DNA of 64,000 bases from Candidatus Onthenecus intestinigallinarum (GTDB lineage: Bacteria; Bacillota; Clostridia; Christensenellales; Aristaeellaceae). Shown here piece after piece: positions 53,366-63,918 of the stretch; the stretch's first letter is position 1; every line of letters starts with the position of its first letter. A model generated the notes under the pieces. It was not told where the DNA came from. It ran no database searches and was given only the letters and a program-made list of their open reading frames with translations. The stretch is from assembly GCA_018713325.1 (NCBI GenBank), contig DVFJ01000037.1, positions 36,414 to 100,413 on the forward strand, in the 5' to 3' direction. The translations under genes and the position numbers were made by a program.

Positions 53366-54991
53366 ATGAACGCGGAACGAATGATGCAAAACCTGCTCGC
53401 GCTGTGCGCGGTACCGAGCGTCAGCCACACGCCGGGCGAGCGCGCCCTTCCGGCGGCGCTGCGCGAGATGCTCATGCAGATCCCCTACTTTTGCGCGCAT
53501 CCGGACGACGTGCGCGTGCTGCCGGTGTCGCAGCGGGCGGAGGACGGCGAGATGGTCTTCGCGCTGCTGCGCGCGGACGCGGGCGTGCGCCGCACGGTGA
53601 TGCTGCTCAGCCACTTTGACGTCGTGGGCGTGGACGAGTACGGCGCGCTGGCGCAGGCGGCCTTTGATCCGCAGGCGTATACGCGCCGCCTGCGCGCGGG
53701 TGAGATGCGCCTGCCGGATACGGCGTTGGAGGATCTGCAGAGCGGGAACTACCTCTTCGGGCGCGGCGTGTGCGACATGAAGTGGGGGATCGCCGCGGAC
53801 ATCGAGCTGCTGTACGACTTCTCGCAGGCGTCCGGCGCGCCTGCGTGCAACCTGCTGCTGGTGAGCGTGCCGGACGAGGAGCGCAACTCCTGCGGCATGA
53901 TCGGCGCGGTGGAATACCTGGAGCGATATGCGCAGGAGAACGGCCTGGACATTGCCGCCTGCGTCGTCAGCGAGCCGAACATCTCGCCCGAGCGGGATGA
54001 TACGGTGCGCGTGATGCATGTCGGCACGGCCGGCAAGCTGATGCCCGCCGTCTATTGCTTCGGCAAGGAGACGCACGTGGGCGAGCCCTTCTCGGGGCTG
54101 AACGCCGACCTGCTGTGCGCGGCGGTGACGCAGGAGGTCGAGCTCAATCCGGCGTTCGCCGACGCCGCGCAGGGCGTGTGCACGCCCGCGCCCTGCTGCC
54201 TCAAGCAGGGCGATCTGAAGGAGGCCTACTCCGTGCAGACGCCCTGTGCGGCCTATGCCTACTACAACGTCATCACCGCCCGCAGCACGCCGGCGCAGGT
54301 GATGGAGCGCATGCGCGCGGCGGCCGAGCGGGCGTTTGAGCGCACGCTGGCACAGGTGGAAGCCCGCCGCGAGGCGTACGCGCGCCTGTCCGGCAGGCCG
54401 GCGCCCGGCGCGCAGTTTTATCCGCGCGTGATGACGTACGCGCAGCTGTGCGACGCCTGCCGCGCAGCGCACGGGGAGGCGTTTGATCGCGAGATGGCGG
54501 CGTTTTTGCGCGCGCATGCGGATGCGGACGTGCGCGAGGCGAGCGTGGCGGCGGTCGCGCACGCCCACGGCATGCTGCCCAACCGCGAGCCGCTGATCGT
54601 GTTGTTCTGCTGCCCGCCGTATTACCCGCACGCGCCCGCCGCCGAAGCGGGCAGCCTCGTGCGCCGCGCGTGCGAGCGCCTGTGCGAGCGGGGCGCGCAG
54701 CTTGGCGAGAGGCTGCGGATCGATCCGTGCTTCATGGGGCTGTCAGACATGAGCTACCTTTCTTTGGGGCAGGATGTGGACGCCGGGGCCCTGGCCGCGT
54801 GCTTCCCTGCGTGGGGCGCGCTGTACGGCCTGCCGCTGGAACAGATGCGCCGCCTGAACATCCCGTTTGTGAACTTCGGCCCGCTGGGCAAGGACGCCCA
54901 CCGCTACACCGAGCGGGTGGACCTGACCTATTCGTTCGGCAAGGCGCCCGCGCTGCTGCGCGAGCTGGTCAGCCTGCTCGCACAGGGGTGA
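53366..54991 (+). CDS. M20-family peptidase, RocB-like
   Basis: VMLLSHFDVVGVDEYG, GRGVCDMKWGIAADIELLYDFS, LLLVSVPDEERNSCGM; ~541 aa length. Confidence 0.88.
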   Translation: MNAERMMQNLLALCAVPSVSHTPGERALPAALREMLMQIPYFCAHPDDVRVLPVSQRAEDGEMVFALLRADAGVRRTVMLLSHFDVVGVDEYGALAQAAFDPQAYTRRLRAGEMRLPDTALEDLQSGNYLFGRGVCDMKWGIAADIELLYDFSQASGAPACNLLLVSVPDEERNSCGMIGAVEYLERYAQENGLDIAACVVSEPNISPERDDTVRVMHVGTAGKLMPAVYCFGKETHVGEPFSGLNADLLCAAVTQEVELNPAFADAAQGVCTPAPCCLKQGDLKEAYSVQTPCAAYAYYNVITARSTPAQVMERMRAAAERAFERTLAQVEARREAYARLSGRPAPGAQFYPRVMTYAQLCDACRAAHGEAFDREMAAFLRAHADADVREASVAAVAHAHGMLPNREPLIVLFCCPPYYPHAPAAEAGSLVRRACERLCERGAQLGERLRIDPCFMGLSDMSYLSLGQDVDAGALAACFPAWGALYGLPLEQMRRLNIPFVNFGPLGKDAHRYTERVDLTYSFGKAPALLRELVSLLAQG

Positions 54992-55109
54992 AGCGGCGGC
55001 GCGCAAAGCCCCGGAATCGCCGGTTGACGCTCGCGGCGGGATGTTGTATAATAAATCATATAAAATGGTTTTGAAAACTACTTTGCAGACCGGTCGGGAG
55101 GACGAAGCG

Positions 55110-55955
55110 ATGAAGATACAGTTGATCGTCGACAGCTGCTGCGACCTGACGGAGGAGATGTACGCGCGGTTTGACGCCAGGCGTGCGAGCCTGCGCGTGA
55201 TCGTGGACGGCGCGCGCGAGTATGTGGACGACGGCACGGTGGACATTCCGGCGCTGATTCGGGACATGGCGTCCGCCCATCAGGGAACGCGCTCGTCTTG
55301 TCCCTCGCCGGAGGAATACGCCGCGCACATGGAGCAGGCGGAGGCGAGCATCGTGGTGACGCTGTCCAGCAAGCTGAGCGGCTCGTACAACGCGGCGATG
55401 CTGGCGCGCGACATGGTGCTCGAACGCAGCCCGGAAAAGCGCATCCACGTGGTCGATTCCAAGAGCGCGTCGGCGGGCGAGGTGCTGCAGGCGCTGGCGA
55501 TCGGCGAGATGATTGAGGCCGGACGTCCCTTTGAGGAGATCGTGCGGGAGGCCGACGCGCGTGCGGACCGGATGCACACGATGTTCGTGCTGGAGGACCT
55601 GGGCAATCTGATCCGCAACGGGCGCATCAGCAAGGTGGCCGGGCTGCTGGCCACGGCGCTTTCGCTGCGGCCGGTGATGCAGTCCAACGATGGGGAGATC
55701 GAGGCCTATCAGAAGGTGCGCGGCACGAAAAAGGCGCTGCACGTCATGGCGCAGGCCGTGGCAGACCGGCTGGCCGATCTGCCGCAGCAGTCGGTACGCC
55801 TGGTGATGGCCTACTGCAACTGCCCGGAGCGCGCGGAGCAGTTCAGGCAGGATCTGCTCTCGGTCTGCCGTCAGCTGCGCGAGATCGTCGTGGTGCCCAC
55901 GGGCGCGCTCTCGACGATGTACGCCAACGACGGCGGCGTGGTCATCGCGTTCTGA
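55110..55955 (+). CDS. DegV family protein (second copy)
   Basis: KIQLIVDSCCDLTEEMYARF...SSCPSPEEYAAHMEQAEASIVVTLSSKLSGSYNAAML. Confidence 0.93.
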   Translation: MKIQLIVDSCCDLTEEMYARFDARRASLRVIVDGAREYVDDGTVDIPALIRDMASAHQGTRSSCPSPEEYAAHMEQAEASIVVTLSSKLSGSYNAAMLARDMVLERSPEKRIHVVDSKSASAGEVLQALAIGEMIEAGRPFEEIVREADARADRMHTMFVLEDLGNLIRNGRISKVAGLLATALSLRPVMQSNDGEIEAYQKVRGTKKALHVMAQAVADRLADLPQQSVRLVMAYCNCPERAEQFRQDLLSVCRQLREIVVVPTGALSTMYANDGGVVIAF

Positions 55956-56079
55956 CGCGGCATATCCTTACAGTGCGGCCCTCAACGGGCCGCACGTTTT
56001 GTTGTACGCGAAGTTTACATTGAAAAACGATGCCGCGTATGTTAAACTATGTAAAAACCTGTGCGCGGACGGTGTTCAC

Positions 56080-56934
56080 ATGAACGACAACGGCAAGTTG
56101 ACGTACCTCCTCAAGCTGACGTTCGGCACGCTGCTGGTGACGGTCGGCGTCTACTTCTTCAAGTTCCCCAACCACTTCTCCACGGGCGGCGTCAGCGGCA
56201 TCTCCGTCGTGCTGGGCGAGGTGTTGCCCCACATGACCCCCGGCGCGATCCAGCTGCTGCTCAACGCCGCGCTGCTGCTGATCGGCTTTCGTGCGATGGG
56301 CGGCCGCTTCGGCCTGGCCACCGCCTACGCCAGCCTGCTGATGTCGGGCGTCACGTTCGTGCTCGAGCGCGTCTATCCGATGCCCGCGCCGTTCACCAGC
56401 CAGCCGTTGCTCGAGCTCATCTTTGCGGTGATGCTGCCCGCGTTCGGCTCGGCGATCCTCTTCAACATGAACGCCTCGACCGGCGGCACGGACATCGTCG
56501 CCATGCTGCTCAAGAAGTACACGCGCATGGACATCGGGCGCGCGCTGCTGCTGACGGACGTGCTGGTGGTCGTCGCCTCCGCGGCGGTGTTCGGCATGGA
56601 GACGGGCCTGTTCTCCCTGCTGGGCCTGGGCATGAAGTCGCTGATGGTGGACAGCGTCATCGAAAACATCAACCTGTGCAAGTTCTTCACGATCATGACG
56701 GAGCATCCCGACCCGATCTGCCGCTTCATCGTCAACGAGCTCAACCGCGGCGCGACGACCTACGACGGCGAGGGCGCGTTCACGCACAAAAAGCGCAAGA
56801 TCATCGTGACGGTCGTCACGCGCGGTCAGGCCATCCGCCTGCGCCAGCACGTCAAGGCCATCGATCCGCACGCGTTCATGCTCATCACCAACACGAGCGA
56901 GATCATCGGCAAGGGCTTTCGCGCCGAGAACTGA
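56080..56934 (+). CDS. YitT family membrane protein (second copy)
   Basis: KFPNHFSTGGVSGISVVLGE, NASTGGTDIVAMLLKKYT, DUF2179-like C-terminus. Confidence 0.92.
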   Translation: MNDNGKLTYLLKLTFGTLLVTVGVYFFKFPNHFSTGGVSGISVVLGEVLPHMTPGAIQLLLNAALLLIGFRAMGGRFGLATAYASLLMSGVTFVLERVYPMPAPFTSQPLLELIFAVMLPAFGSAILFNMNASTGGTDIVAMLLKKYTRMDIGRALLLTDVLVVVASAAVFGMETGLFSLLGLGMKSLMVDSVIENINLCKFFTIMTEHPDPICRFIVNELNRGATTYDGEGAFTHKKRKIIVTVVTRGQAIRLRQHVKAIDPHAFMLITNTSEIIGKGFRAEN

Positions 56935-58183
56935 CGAGCCATCCCAGCGCCTCCATGTCCGCCCAGATGGGCGCGTGGAGGCGCTTGTCTTTCTGGTAGA
57001 CGTAGCGCACGGACGACCAGAGCGCCAGGCCGGGTGCGGGCGACGCCAGGCCCGACGGCCAGCGCACCCGTCCCGCACCGTCCGCGTCCAGGCCGAAGTC
57101 CGCCTCCGAAAGCCCGAGCGGGGGTACGAGCGTCGTCAGCCGCGCGTGCGCCCGGTTGCCCAGAAACAGCGCAAACACGCCCGCCTCGGGATCGAGCGAC
57201 AGGTGGTTGCCGGTAAAGCCGCTCAGCCCCAGCGCGCACGGGCCCATATAGGCGGGCACCTCCGAGAGGCGCTGCTGCGGGTGGCGCGAGAAGCACTGAT
57301 AGCCCAGGTACTGCACGTGCGTGCCATCCGCATTGGGCCGGCCCGTGCGGTTAACGCCGATCTCCCGGACGACGGCGAGCGGCAGCACCTCACCCGAAAG
57401 CAGCGCCTGCGCCAGGCGCGTCATGTCGCCCAGCGTGCTGAACAGCCCCGCATGCCCCGACAGATGGCGTCCGCCGTCCCCGAGCACGCGCGCCTTCGGA
57501 TCGTGCGGCGTGCCTGGCGGCGCGTCCGTGCGCAGAACGGGCCGTCCGTCCGTCAGGCGGCACTCGTAGTTGTAGTTGGCGCAGTCGCCAAGCCGCTGCG
57601 GAGGAACGCGGCAGAACGTCTCCGTCATGCCAGCTGGGCGCAGCACCGCGCGCTGCACATACTCGTACAGCTCCATGTCCGCGCGCAACTCGACCAGATG
57701 GCCCAGCGCCAGCGCGTTCATGTCCGTGTAGAGCTTGACCGCGGGCGGTGCGGCCGGCGCGATGGCAAAGACGCGCGCAAGCGCCTCCGTGCGGTTGGCG
57801 GCCTCGTCCACGCGCGAGGGCGAGCGCAGGTAGGCGCGAAAGGAGAGCACGTCGCCGACCGTCACATCCCGCAGGCCGGGAAAGCGCGGGTCGGCCTCGC
57901 CGAAGCGCTCGTCCAGCGACAGGCGGCCGTCCTCCCGCAGGCGCAGCACGCACAGGCACGTGAACAGCTTGGTCAGCGACGCCAGGTCGTACAGCGTGCG
58001 CCCGGTCAACGGCCTGGCGGCAGGCGCAAAGCCGTCCGGGCCGAGCAGCACCTCCTGCGCGTTGCCGCACAGCGCATGGCGGCTGTCGCGCGCCGTGCCG
58101 TAGCACACGCCCAGGCCCGCCAGCATGCGGTTGCCGTGCACCAGGTAGTCCATGGAATCCAAGAGCTGTTCAAACGGCCGCAT
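56903..58183 (-). CDS. Serine hydrolase (beta-lactamase/class C-like)
   Basis: TLYDLASLTKLFTCLCVLRLREDGRLSLDERF (SxxK) and DLASLTK region. Confidence 0.9.
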   Translation of the reverse strand: MRPFEQLLDSMDYLVHGNRMLAGLGVCYGTARDSRHALCGNAQEVLLGPDGFAPAARPLTGRTLYDLASLTKLFTCLCVLRLREDGRLSLDERFGEADPRFPGLRDVTVGDVLSFRAYLRSPSRVDEAANRTEALARVFAIAPAAPPAVKLYTDMNALALGHLVELRADMELYEYVQRAVLRPAGMTETFCRVPPQRLGDCANYNYECRLTDGRPVLRTDAPPGTPHDPKARVLGDGGRHLSGHAGLFSTLGDMTRLAQALLSGEVLPLAVVREIGVNRTGRPNADGTHVQYLGYQCFSRHPQQRLSEVPAYMGPCALGLSGFTGNHLSLDPEAGVFALFLGNRAHARLTTLVPPLGLSEADFGLDADGAGRVRWPSGLASPAPGLALWSSVRYVYQKDKRLHAPIWADMEALGWLVSSRRESPCR

Positions 58184-58313
58184 GATCCGACTCCTTTCGC
58201 GGGGTTTGGACCAATTATAGGCGAAAACTGCCGCGCTGGCAAGCGGCAGGCAGGAATCGGGTGCCCCGGGGGCGAATCCAAAGACGGATTTTTGAAGGCG
58301 GGAGGCCGAATAC

Positions 58314-59456
58314 ATGTTGGACGATCAGGCGATGGCTTATGTGGAAGCGTGCCGGGAGGAACTGGGTGCGCTGCTGTGGACGCTGTGCGCGATCCCCGCG
58401 CCCTCCGGCAGGGAAGAGCGGCGCGCGGCGTTTATCGAGGGCTGGCTGCACGACGCGGGCGCGCGCGGCGCGTTCATCGACGGAGCGGGCAATGTGATCC
58501 TACCCCTGGGCGACGACGCCGGCCCCGTGACGCTGCTCATGGCGCACACCGATACGGTGTTTCCCGACCTGGAGCCGATGCCCCGGCGGGTGGAGGACGG
58601 CGTGATGTACTGCCCGGGCGTGGGCGACGACACGGCCAGCGTCGCCGTGCTGATGCTCGCCGCGCGCTACGCCGTGCAGCGGAACTTGCGCCCCGCGCAG
58701 GGCGCGCTGGTCTTTGCGTTCAACACGTGCGAGGAGGGCCTGGGCAACCTCAAGGGCTGCCGGGCGCTGATGGACCGCTACGGCGTGCGCGCGCAGGCGG
58801 TCGTGTCGCTGGACTCGACGCTGGGCGGCATGTGCGACCGCTCGGTCGGCTCCGAGCGCTACCGGATCACCGCGCGCACCGAGGGCGGACACAGCTACGC
58901 GGCCTTCGGCAACCGGAACGCCATCCACGCGCTCAGCGAGCTGGTGTGCGCGCTGTACGCGCAGCGCGTGCCGGAGGGCGGGCGCACGACGTACAATGTG
59001 GGCGTCATCGAGGGCGGCACGTCGGTCAATGCCATCGCGCAGGAGGCGTCGATGCTCTACGAGTACCGCTCCGACGAGCGGCGCTGCCTGGAGGCGATGC
59101 GCGCGTCCCTGCGGGCGCGCGTGGAGGCGATGCGGGCGGACGGGCTGGACCTGACGGTCGAGCTGATCGGCGAGCGGCCCTGCATGGGCGAGGTCGACCC
59201 CGAGCGCCAGCGGGCGCTCGTGCGGCGCTGCGCGGACGCAGTGGAGCGCGCCGCAGGGGAGCGGCCGCGGGCGTCGGCGGGCTCGACCGACTGCAACGTG
59301 CCGCTGTCGATGGGCATCCCGGCGGTGTGCATGGGCGCCTATGTGGGCGGCGGCGCGCATACGCGCGGGGAATGGGTGCGGCTGGACTCGCTGCCCCTGG
59401 GCCTGCGCGCCGCACTGGATGTGGCGCTGGGCTTTCTGAACGGCATGGAGGCCTGA
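58314..59456 (+). CDS. M20/M25/M40-family metallopeptidase
   Basis: VTLLMAHTDTVFPDLEP, VGDDTASVAVLMLAA, FNTCEEGLGNLKGCR, SAGSTDCNVPLSMGIPAVCMG. Confidence 0.92.
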   Translation: MLDDQAMAYVEACREELGALLWTLCAIPAPSGREERRAAFIEGWLHDAGARGAFIDGAGNVILPLGDDAGPVTLLMAHTDTVFPDLEPMPRRVEDGVMYCPGVGDDTASVAVLMLAARYAVQRNLRPAQGALVFAFNTCEEGLGNLKGCRALMDRYGVRAQAVVSLDSTLGGMCDRSVGSERYRITARTEGGHSYAAFGNRNAIHALSELVCALYAQRVPEGGRTTYNVGVIEGGTSVNAIAQEASMLYEYRSDERRCLEAMRASLRARVEAMRADGLDLTVELIGERPCMGEVDPERQRALVRRCADAVERAAGERPRASAGSTDCNVPLSMGIPAVCMGAYVGGGAHTRGEWVRLDSLPLGLRAALDVALGFLNGMEA

Positions 59457-59457
59457 G

Positions 59458-60804
59458 ATGCAGCGGGACTTGACGAGCGGCAGCGTGACGGGCGCGATGC
59501 TGCGCTTTGCGCTGCCGATGATCCTGGGCAACCTGCTCCAGCAGCTGTACAACATCGCCGACACGATCGTCGTCGGGCGCGCGCTGGGCGCGGACGCGCT
59601 GGCGGCGGTCGGCTCGGCCTACACGCTGATGACGTTCCTCACCTCCATCCTGCTGGGGCTGTGCCTGGGCAGCGGCGCCTTTTTCTCGATGTGCTTTGGC
59701 GCGCGCGATGAGGAGCGGCTGCGCAGGGGCGTCTTTGCGGCCTTCGTGCTGATCGGCGCGGCAGCGGTGCTCATCAACGCGGTGGTCTACGCGCTGACGG
59801 ACCCAATCCTGCGCTTCCTGCGCACGCCGCAGGCGGTCTACGGCCTGATGCGCGACTATGTGACCGTGGTCTTTGCCGGCATCCTGGCCACGTTCCTGTA
59901 CAACTTCTTCGCCTCGCTGCTGCGCGCGGTGGGCAATTCGACCGTGCCGCTGCTGTTTCTGGCCGTGTCGGCGCTGCTCAACGTGGGGCTGGACCTGCTG
60001 CTCGTGCTGGTGATCCCCTGGGGCGTGCGCGGGGCGGCGCTGGCGACGGTGCTCGCCCAGTGGATCGCGGGCGCGGGCCTGGCCGCCTATGCATTGGCGC
60101 GCTTTCCGGCGCTGCGGCCCGCGCGGCGGCACATGCGCCTGCGCCGGTCGGTCGTGCGGGACATCGTGCAGCTCTCCTCGCTCACCTGCGTGCAGCAGTC
60201 GGTCATGAACTTCGGCATCCTGATGGTGCAGGGGCTGGTCAACAGCTTCGGCCCGGCGGTGATGGCGGCGTTTGCGGCGGCGGTCAAGATCGACTCGTTC
60301 GCCTATATGCCGGTGCAGGACTTTGGCAACGCCTTTTCGACGTTCGTGGCGCAGAACTACGGCGCGGGGCGGACGGAGCGCATCCGGCGCGGCATCCGCA
60401 GCGCGGCGACGGCCGCGACGGCGTTCTGCCTCGTGGTCACGGCGCTGGTGTGCGCGTTTGCCGGGCCGCTGATGCGGATCTTCGTCGGCGCGGGCGAGGA
60501 GGAGATCGTCGCCATCGGCGTGGGCTACCTGCGCATCGAGGGCGCGTTCTACTGCGGCATCGGCTGGCTGTTCCTGCTCTACGGCCTGTACCGCGCGGTG
60601 AAGCGGCCGGGCATGTCGGTCGTGCTCACGGCGATCTCGCTGGGCACGCGCGTGGCGCTGGCCTATCTGCTCTCGGCGATCCCGGCCGTGGGCGTGGCGG
60701 GCATCTGGGCGGCGGTGCCCATCGGCTGGCTGCTGGCGGATGCGACGGGCGTGGGCTACTATCTGCGAAGGCGTGCGCGGCTCATCGGGCCGGATGCGGC
60801 GTGA
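59458..60804 (+). CDS. MATE family efflux transporter (second copy)
   Basis: MLRFALPMILGNLLQQLYNIADTIVVGRALGADALAAVGSAYTLMTF. Confidence 0.94.
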   Translation: MQRDLTSGSVTGAMLRFALPMILGNLLQQLYNIADTIVVGRALGADALAAVGSAYTLMTFLTSILLGLCLGSGAFFSMCFGARDEERLRRGVFAAFVLIGAAAVLINAVVYALTDPILRFLRTPQAVYGLMRDYVTVVFAGILATFLYNFFASLLRAVGNSTVPLLFLAVSALLNVGLDLLLVLVIPWGVRGAALATVLAQWIAGAGLAAYALARFPALRPARRHMRLRRSVVRDIVQLSSLTCVQQSVMNFGILMVQGLVNSFGPAVMAAFAAAVKIDSFAYMPVQDFGNAFSTFVAQNYGAGRTERIRRGIRSAATAATAFCLVVTALVCAFAGPLMRIFVGAGEEEIVAIGVGYLRIEGAFYCGIGWLFLLYGLYRAVKRPGMSVVLTAISLGTRVALAYLLSAIPAVGVAGIWAAVPIGWLLADATGVGYYLRRRARLIGPDAA

Positions 60805-60874
60805 AAGGGGCTGGACAAGGGGCCCCTGCGGGACTACAATAAGAGCGCAAACAGATGCAAAGGAGGCATTTTCC

Positions 60875-61321
60875 ATGTCGAAGATGGACCTGGTTCGCCA
60901 GGAGATGATGGCCGCGCTCAAGGCGCGCGACAAGGAGCGCAAGGAGGCGCTGTCGCTGCTGCTCTCGGCGCTCAAGGCGAAGTACATCGACAAGCGCGCG
61001 GACCTGACGCCCGAAGAGGAGGACGCCGTGGTGCTGCGCGAGATCAAGCAGGCGCAGGAGACGCTGGACACCGCGCCCGCGAACCGGGAGGACATTCAAT
61101 CCGAGGCGCGCTTTCGCATCGAGGTGTACAGCGCGTTTGCGCCCAGGCAGATGGATGAGGCCGAGATCCGCGCGGCCATCGACGGGGTGCTGCAGCAGCT
61201 TTGCATCGAGGCGCCCGGCCCCAAGGACAAGGGCCGCGTGATGAAGGCGCTGATGCCATTGGTGAAGGGCAAGGCCGACGGCGGGCTGGTCAACCGGCTG
61301 GTGGGCGAGCGCCTTGGGTAA
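60875..61321 (+). CDS. GatB/YqeY domain protein
   Basis: MAALKARDKERKEALSLLLSALKAKYIDKRADLTPEEEDAVVLREIKQAQET. Confidence 0.93.
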   Translation: MSKMDLVRQEMMAALKARDKERKEALSLLLSALKAKYIDKRADLTPEEEDAVVLREIKQAQETLDTAPANREDIQSEARFRIEVYSAFAPRQMDEAEIRAAIDGVLQQLCIEAPGPKDKGRVMKALMPLVKGKADGGLVNRLVGERLG

Positions 61322-62015
61322 GGCGGCGTTCAGGCGCGGGCTGGGCCACGGCGTGCCCATCGCGCTGGGCTATCTGTCGGTGGCCTTTGCGTTTGGCATC
61401 CAGGCGGCGGGCGGCGGGCTGACGCCGCTGCAGGCGGTGCTCATCTCCATGACCAACCTGACCTCCGCCGGGCAGGTGGCGGGCCTTTCGCTGATGGTGG
61501 CGGGCGCGCCGCTGTACGAAATGGCGCTCACGCAGCTGGTCATCAACCTGCGCTATGCGCTGATGTCGCTCTCGCTCTCGCAGCGGCTGGATGCGGGCAT
61601 GACCACGCCGTGGCGCGCGCTGCTGGCGTTTGGCAACACCGACGAGATCTTTGCCGTCGCCTCCAGCCAGCCGGGCGAGATCGGCCGGGCCTATCTGACG
61701 GGCCTGATCTGCCTGCCCTATGTGGGCTGGGCCGGCGGCACGCTGCTGGGCGCGGCGGCGGGCGCGCTGCTGCCCGCGCTGCTCACCGATGCGCTGGGCA
61801 TCGCCATCTACGGCATGTTCCTGGCGGTCATCCTGCCGCCTGCGCGCAGCCGGCGCAGCGTGCGCCTGGTCGTGGTCGCCGCGGCCGTGATGAGCTGCAT
61901 CCTGCGCTATGCGCCGGCGTTTTCTTCGATCTCCGGGGGCTTTTCGATCATCCTGTGCGCGGTGTCGGCCGCGGCGCTGGGTGCGTGGCGCTTCCCGGTG
62001 CGGGAGGCGGAGTAG
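61314..62015 (+). CDS. AzlC family branched-chain amino acid exporter subunit
   Basis: HGVPIALGYLSVAFAFGIQAAGGGLTPLQAVLISMTNLTSAGQVAG. Confidence 0.9.
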   Translation: MGKAAFRRGLGHGVPIALGYLSVAFAFGIQAAGGGLTPLQAVLISMTNLTSAGQVAGLSLMVAGAPLYEMALTQLVINLRYALMSLSLSQRLDAGMTTPWRALLAFGNTDEIFAVASSQPGEIGRAYLTGLICLPYVGWAGGTLLGAAAGALLPALLTDALGIAIYGMFLAVILPPARSRRSVRLVVVAAAVMSCILRYAPAFSSISGGFSIILCAVSAAALGAWRFPVREAE

Positions 62016-62333
62016 ATGGACGCGAAGACATATTGCCTGTACGTGCTGGTGATGGCGGGCGTCACCTATCTGATCCGCGCCATCCCGTTGACGCTGTTCC
62101 AGCGCAAGCTGAACAGCCCGTTCATTCGCTCGTTTCTCTACTACGTGCCCTACGCGGTGCTGGGGGCGATGACGTTCCCGGACGTCTTCACCTCCGCCGG
62201 CGCGCCGGCGCCCTCGCTGCTGGGCACGGCGGTCGCGCTGCTGCTGGCCTGGCGCGGCAAGTCCATGGTGCTCGTGGCGCTGGGCGCGTGCGCGGCCGCG
62301 CTGTGCGCTTCGCTGGTACTGATGCTGATCTGA
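62016..62333 (+). CDS. AzlD domain protein
   Basis: YVLVMAGVTYLIRAIPLTLFQRKLNSPFIRSFLYYVPYAVLGAMTFPDVF; follows azlC directly. Confidence 0.9.
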   Translation: MDAKTYCLYVLVMAGVTYLIRAIPLTLFQRKLNSPFIRSFLYYVPYAVLGAMTFPDVFTSAGAPAPSLLGTAVALLLAWRGKSMVLVALGACAAALCASLVLMLI

Positions 62334-62351
62334 CGAAAGGAGAGGATTTCG

Positions 62352-62738
62352 ATGGACATTCGGGACAACATCACGGGGCTTGACCACGTGGGCCTGCCCA
62401 CCAACGACATGGCAAAGACCAAGGCGTTTTACGAGCGTCTGGGCTTTTCCGTGCTGCACGAGCGCGACAACGGCGGCACGCAGGTGGCGTTTCTGGGCAG
62501 GGACGGCTTCGTGATCGAGGCGTACGAGAACGGCCGGGCGGCGCTGTGCGCGGGCGCGGTGGACCACATCGCGCTGGCGGTGAAGGACATCGAGGCGGCG
62601 CACGCGGCGTGCGTGCAGATGGGCCTGCCCATGTATCAGGCGGAGATCCAGTTCCTGCCCTTCTGGGAGCGGGGCGTGCGCTTCTTCATCCTGCGCGGGC
62701 CCAACGAGGAGCGCGTGGAGCTGATCCAGCAGCTGTGA
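62352..62738 (+). CDS. VOC/glyoxalase superfamily protein
   Basis: GLDHVGLPTNDMAKTKAFYERLGFSVLHE...FFILRGPNEERVELIQ. Confidence 0.92.
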   Translation: MDIRDNITGLDHVGLPTNDMAKTKAFYERLGFSVLHERDNGGTQVAFLGRDGFVIEAYENGRAALCAGAVDHIALAVKDIEAAHAACVQMGLPMYQAEIQFLPFWERGVRFFILRGPNEERVELIQQL

Positions 62739-62745
62739 GGAGGGG

Positions 62746-63630
62746 ATGGCAATGGATTTGACGCGCTTTGCCGAGCGCGCGGAGCCGCTGCGCATCCTGG
62801 GCGTGAAGGTCTCCCAGCACGGCGAGCTGCGCGCGCAGCAGCTCTGGGACGACGAGTGCCGGCGCAACGTCTACTCCGCCAGCAAGAGTTTCACCTCCTG
62901 CGCGGTGGGCATCGCCGAGCGCGAGGGCCTGCTCAGCCTGCAGGAGCGCCTGGTCGACGCCTTTGCCGATGACCTGCCCGCGCACCCGGACGAGCACCTG
63001 CAACAGGCGACTGTGCGCGACCTGCTGACGATGTGCCTGGGGCAGGCGCAGGGCAGCCTGATGGGCGCGCAGCGGCCGCTGTACGAGGAGGACGACTGGG
63101 CGCGCCTGGCGCTGGCCATCCCATTCACCGACGCGCCGGGCACGCGGTTTTGCTACAACAACGTCGGGCCGTATCTGGCGGGCCTGCTGGTGCAGCGCCG
63201 CTGCGGGTGCGACCTGGTCAGCTACCTGACGCCGCGCCTGTTCGCGCCGCTTGGCATCCGCCGCCCGATGTGGGAGACGGACCCGCTGGGCAACACGTTC
63301 GGCGCGGGCGGGCTGTTCCTGACACTGTCGGAGCTGCACCGCTTTGGGCAGCTGTATCTGCAGGGCGGGCGGTGGAACGGCCGCCAGCTCGTGCCGGAGC
63401 GCTGGGTGATGGAGAGCACGAGCAAGCAGGTCGAAAACGACCGCGACGCCTACGGCTACGGCTACCTGTTCTGGGGCGGCGAGGCGGGCTCGTTCCGCGC
63501 GGACGGCAAGTACGGCCAGTTCTCCATCCTCATGCGGGACAAGGACGCGGTCGTCACCGTCGTGGCCGAGAGCCGCAGGGCGGGCGCGCTGCTGCACGTG
63601 ATCTTCGACGAAATCTACCCGCAGCTGTGA
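62746..63630 (+). CDS. Serine hydrolase (beta-lactamase-like)
   Basis: VYSASKSFTSCAVGIAEREGLLSL (SxxK) and RFCYNNVGPYLAGLLV (YxN). Confidence 0.9.
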   Translation: MAMDLTRFAERAEPLRILGVKVSQHGELRAQQLWDDECRRNVYSASKSFTSCAVGIAEREGLLSLQERLVDAFADDLPAHPDEHLQQATVRDLLTMCLGQAQGSLMGAQRPLYEEDDWARLALAIPFTDAPGTRFCYNNVGPYLAGLLVQRRCGCDLVSYLTPRLFAPLGIRRPMWETDPLGNTFGAGGLFLTLSELHRFGQLYLQGGRWNGRQLVPERWVMESTSKQVENDRDAYGYGYLFWGGEAGSFRADGKYGQFSILMRDKDAVVTVVAESRRAGALLHVIFDEIYPQL

Positions 63631-63733
63631 GCGCGAGTTTCTCATAGTTAAAGACATTATCCGATTAATCCACGTTTACGACGGAATAAAAAAGAAATGT
63701 ATCGATGTAGAAATTAAATTTTTTATTCTTTAT

Positions 63734-63901
63734 ATGAGGTTTGCATTTTTAAGAAAGTTATTTCGACGGGCGTTGATTTCTCCTACGTTAGCTTATTATG
63801 AAACTGAAGAAAGTATTTTAAAAATCTTAGGAATAAGGCGACTAAATATGGCAGGAGAAACAATGTATAAAATTGGAAATGCCTATAAGATATTAGCTTA
63901 A
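63734..63901 (+). CDS. Short hypothetical ORF in the AT-rich segment (frame open further upstream)
   Basis: MRFAFLRKLFRRALISPTLAYYETEESILKILGIRRLNMAGETMYKIGNAYKILA*; may be a gene remnant. Confidence 0.3.
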   Translation: MRFAFLRKLFRRALISPTLAYYETEESILKILGIRRLNMAGETMYKIGNAYKILA

Positions 63902-63918
63902 GAAAGGAGTTCTCCGCT

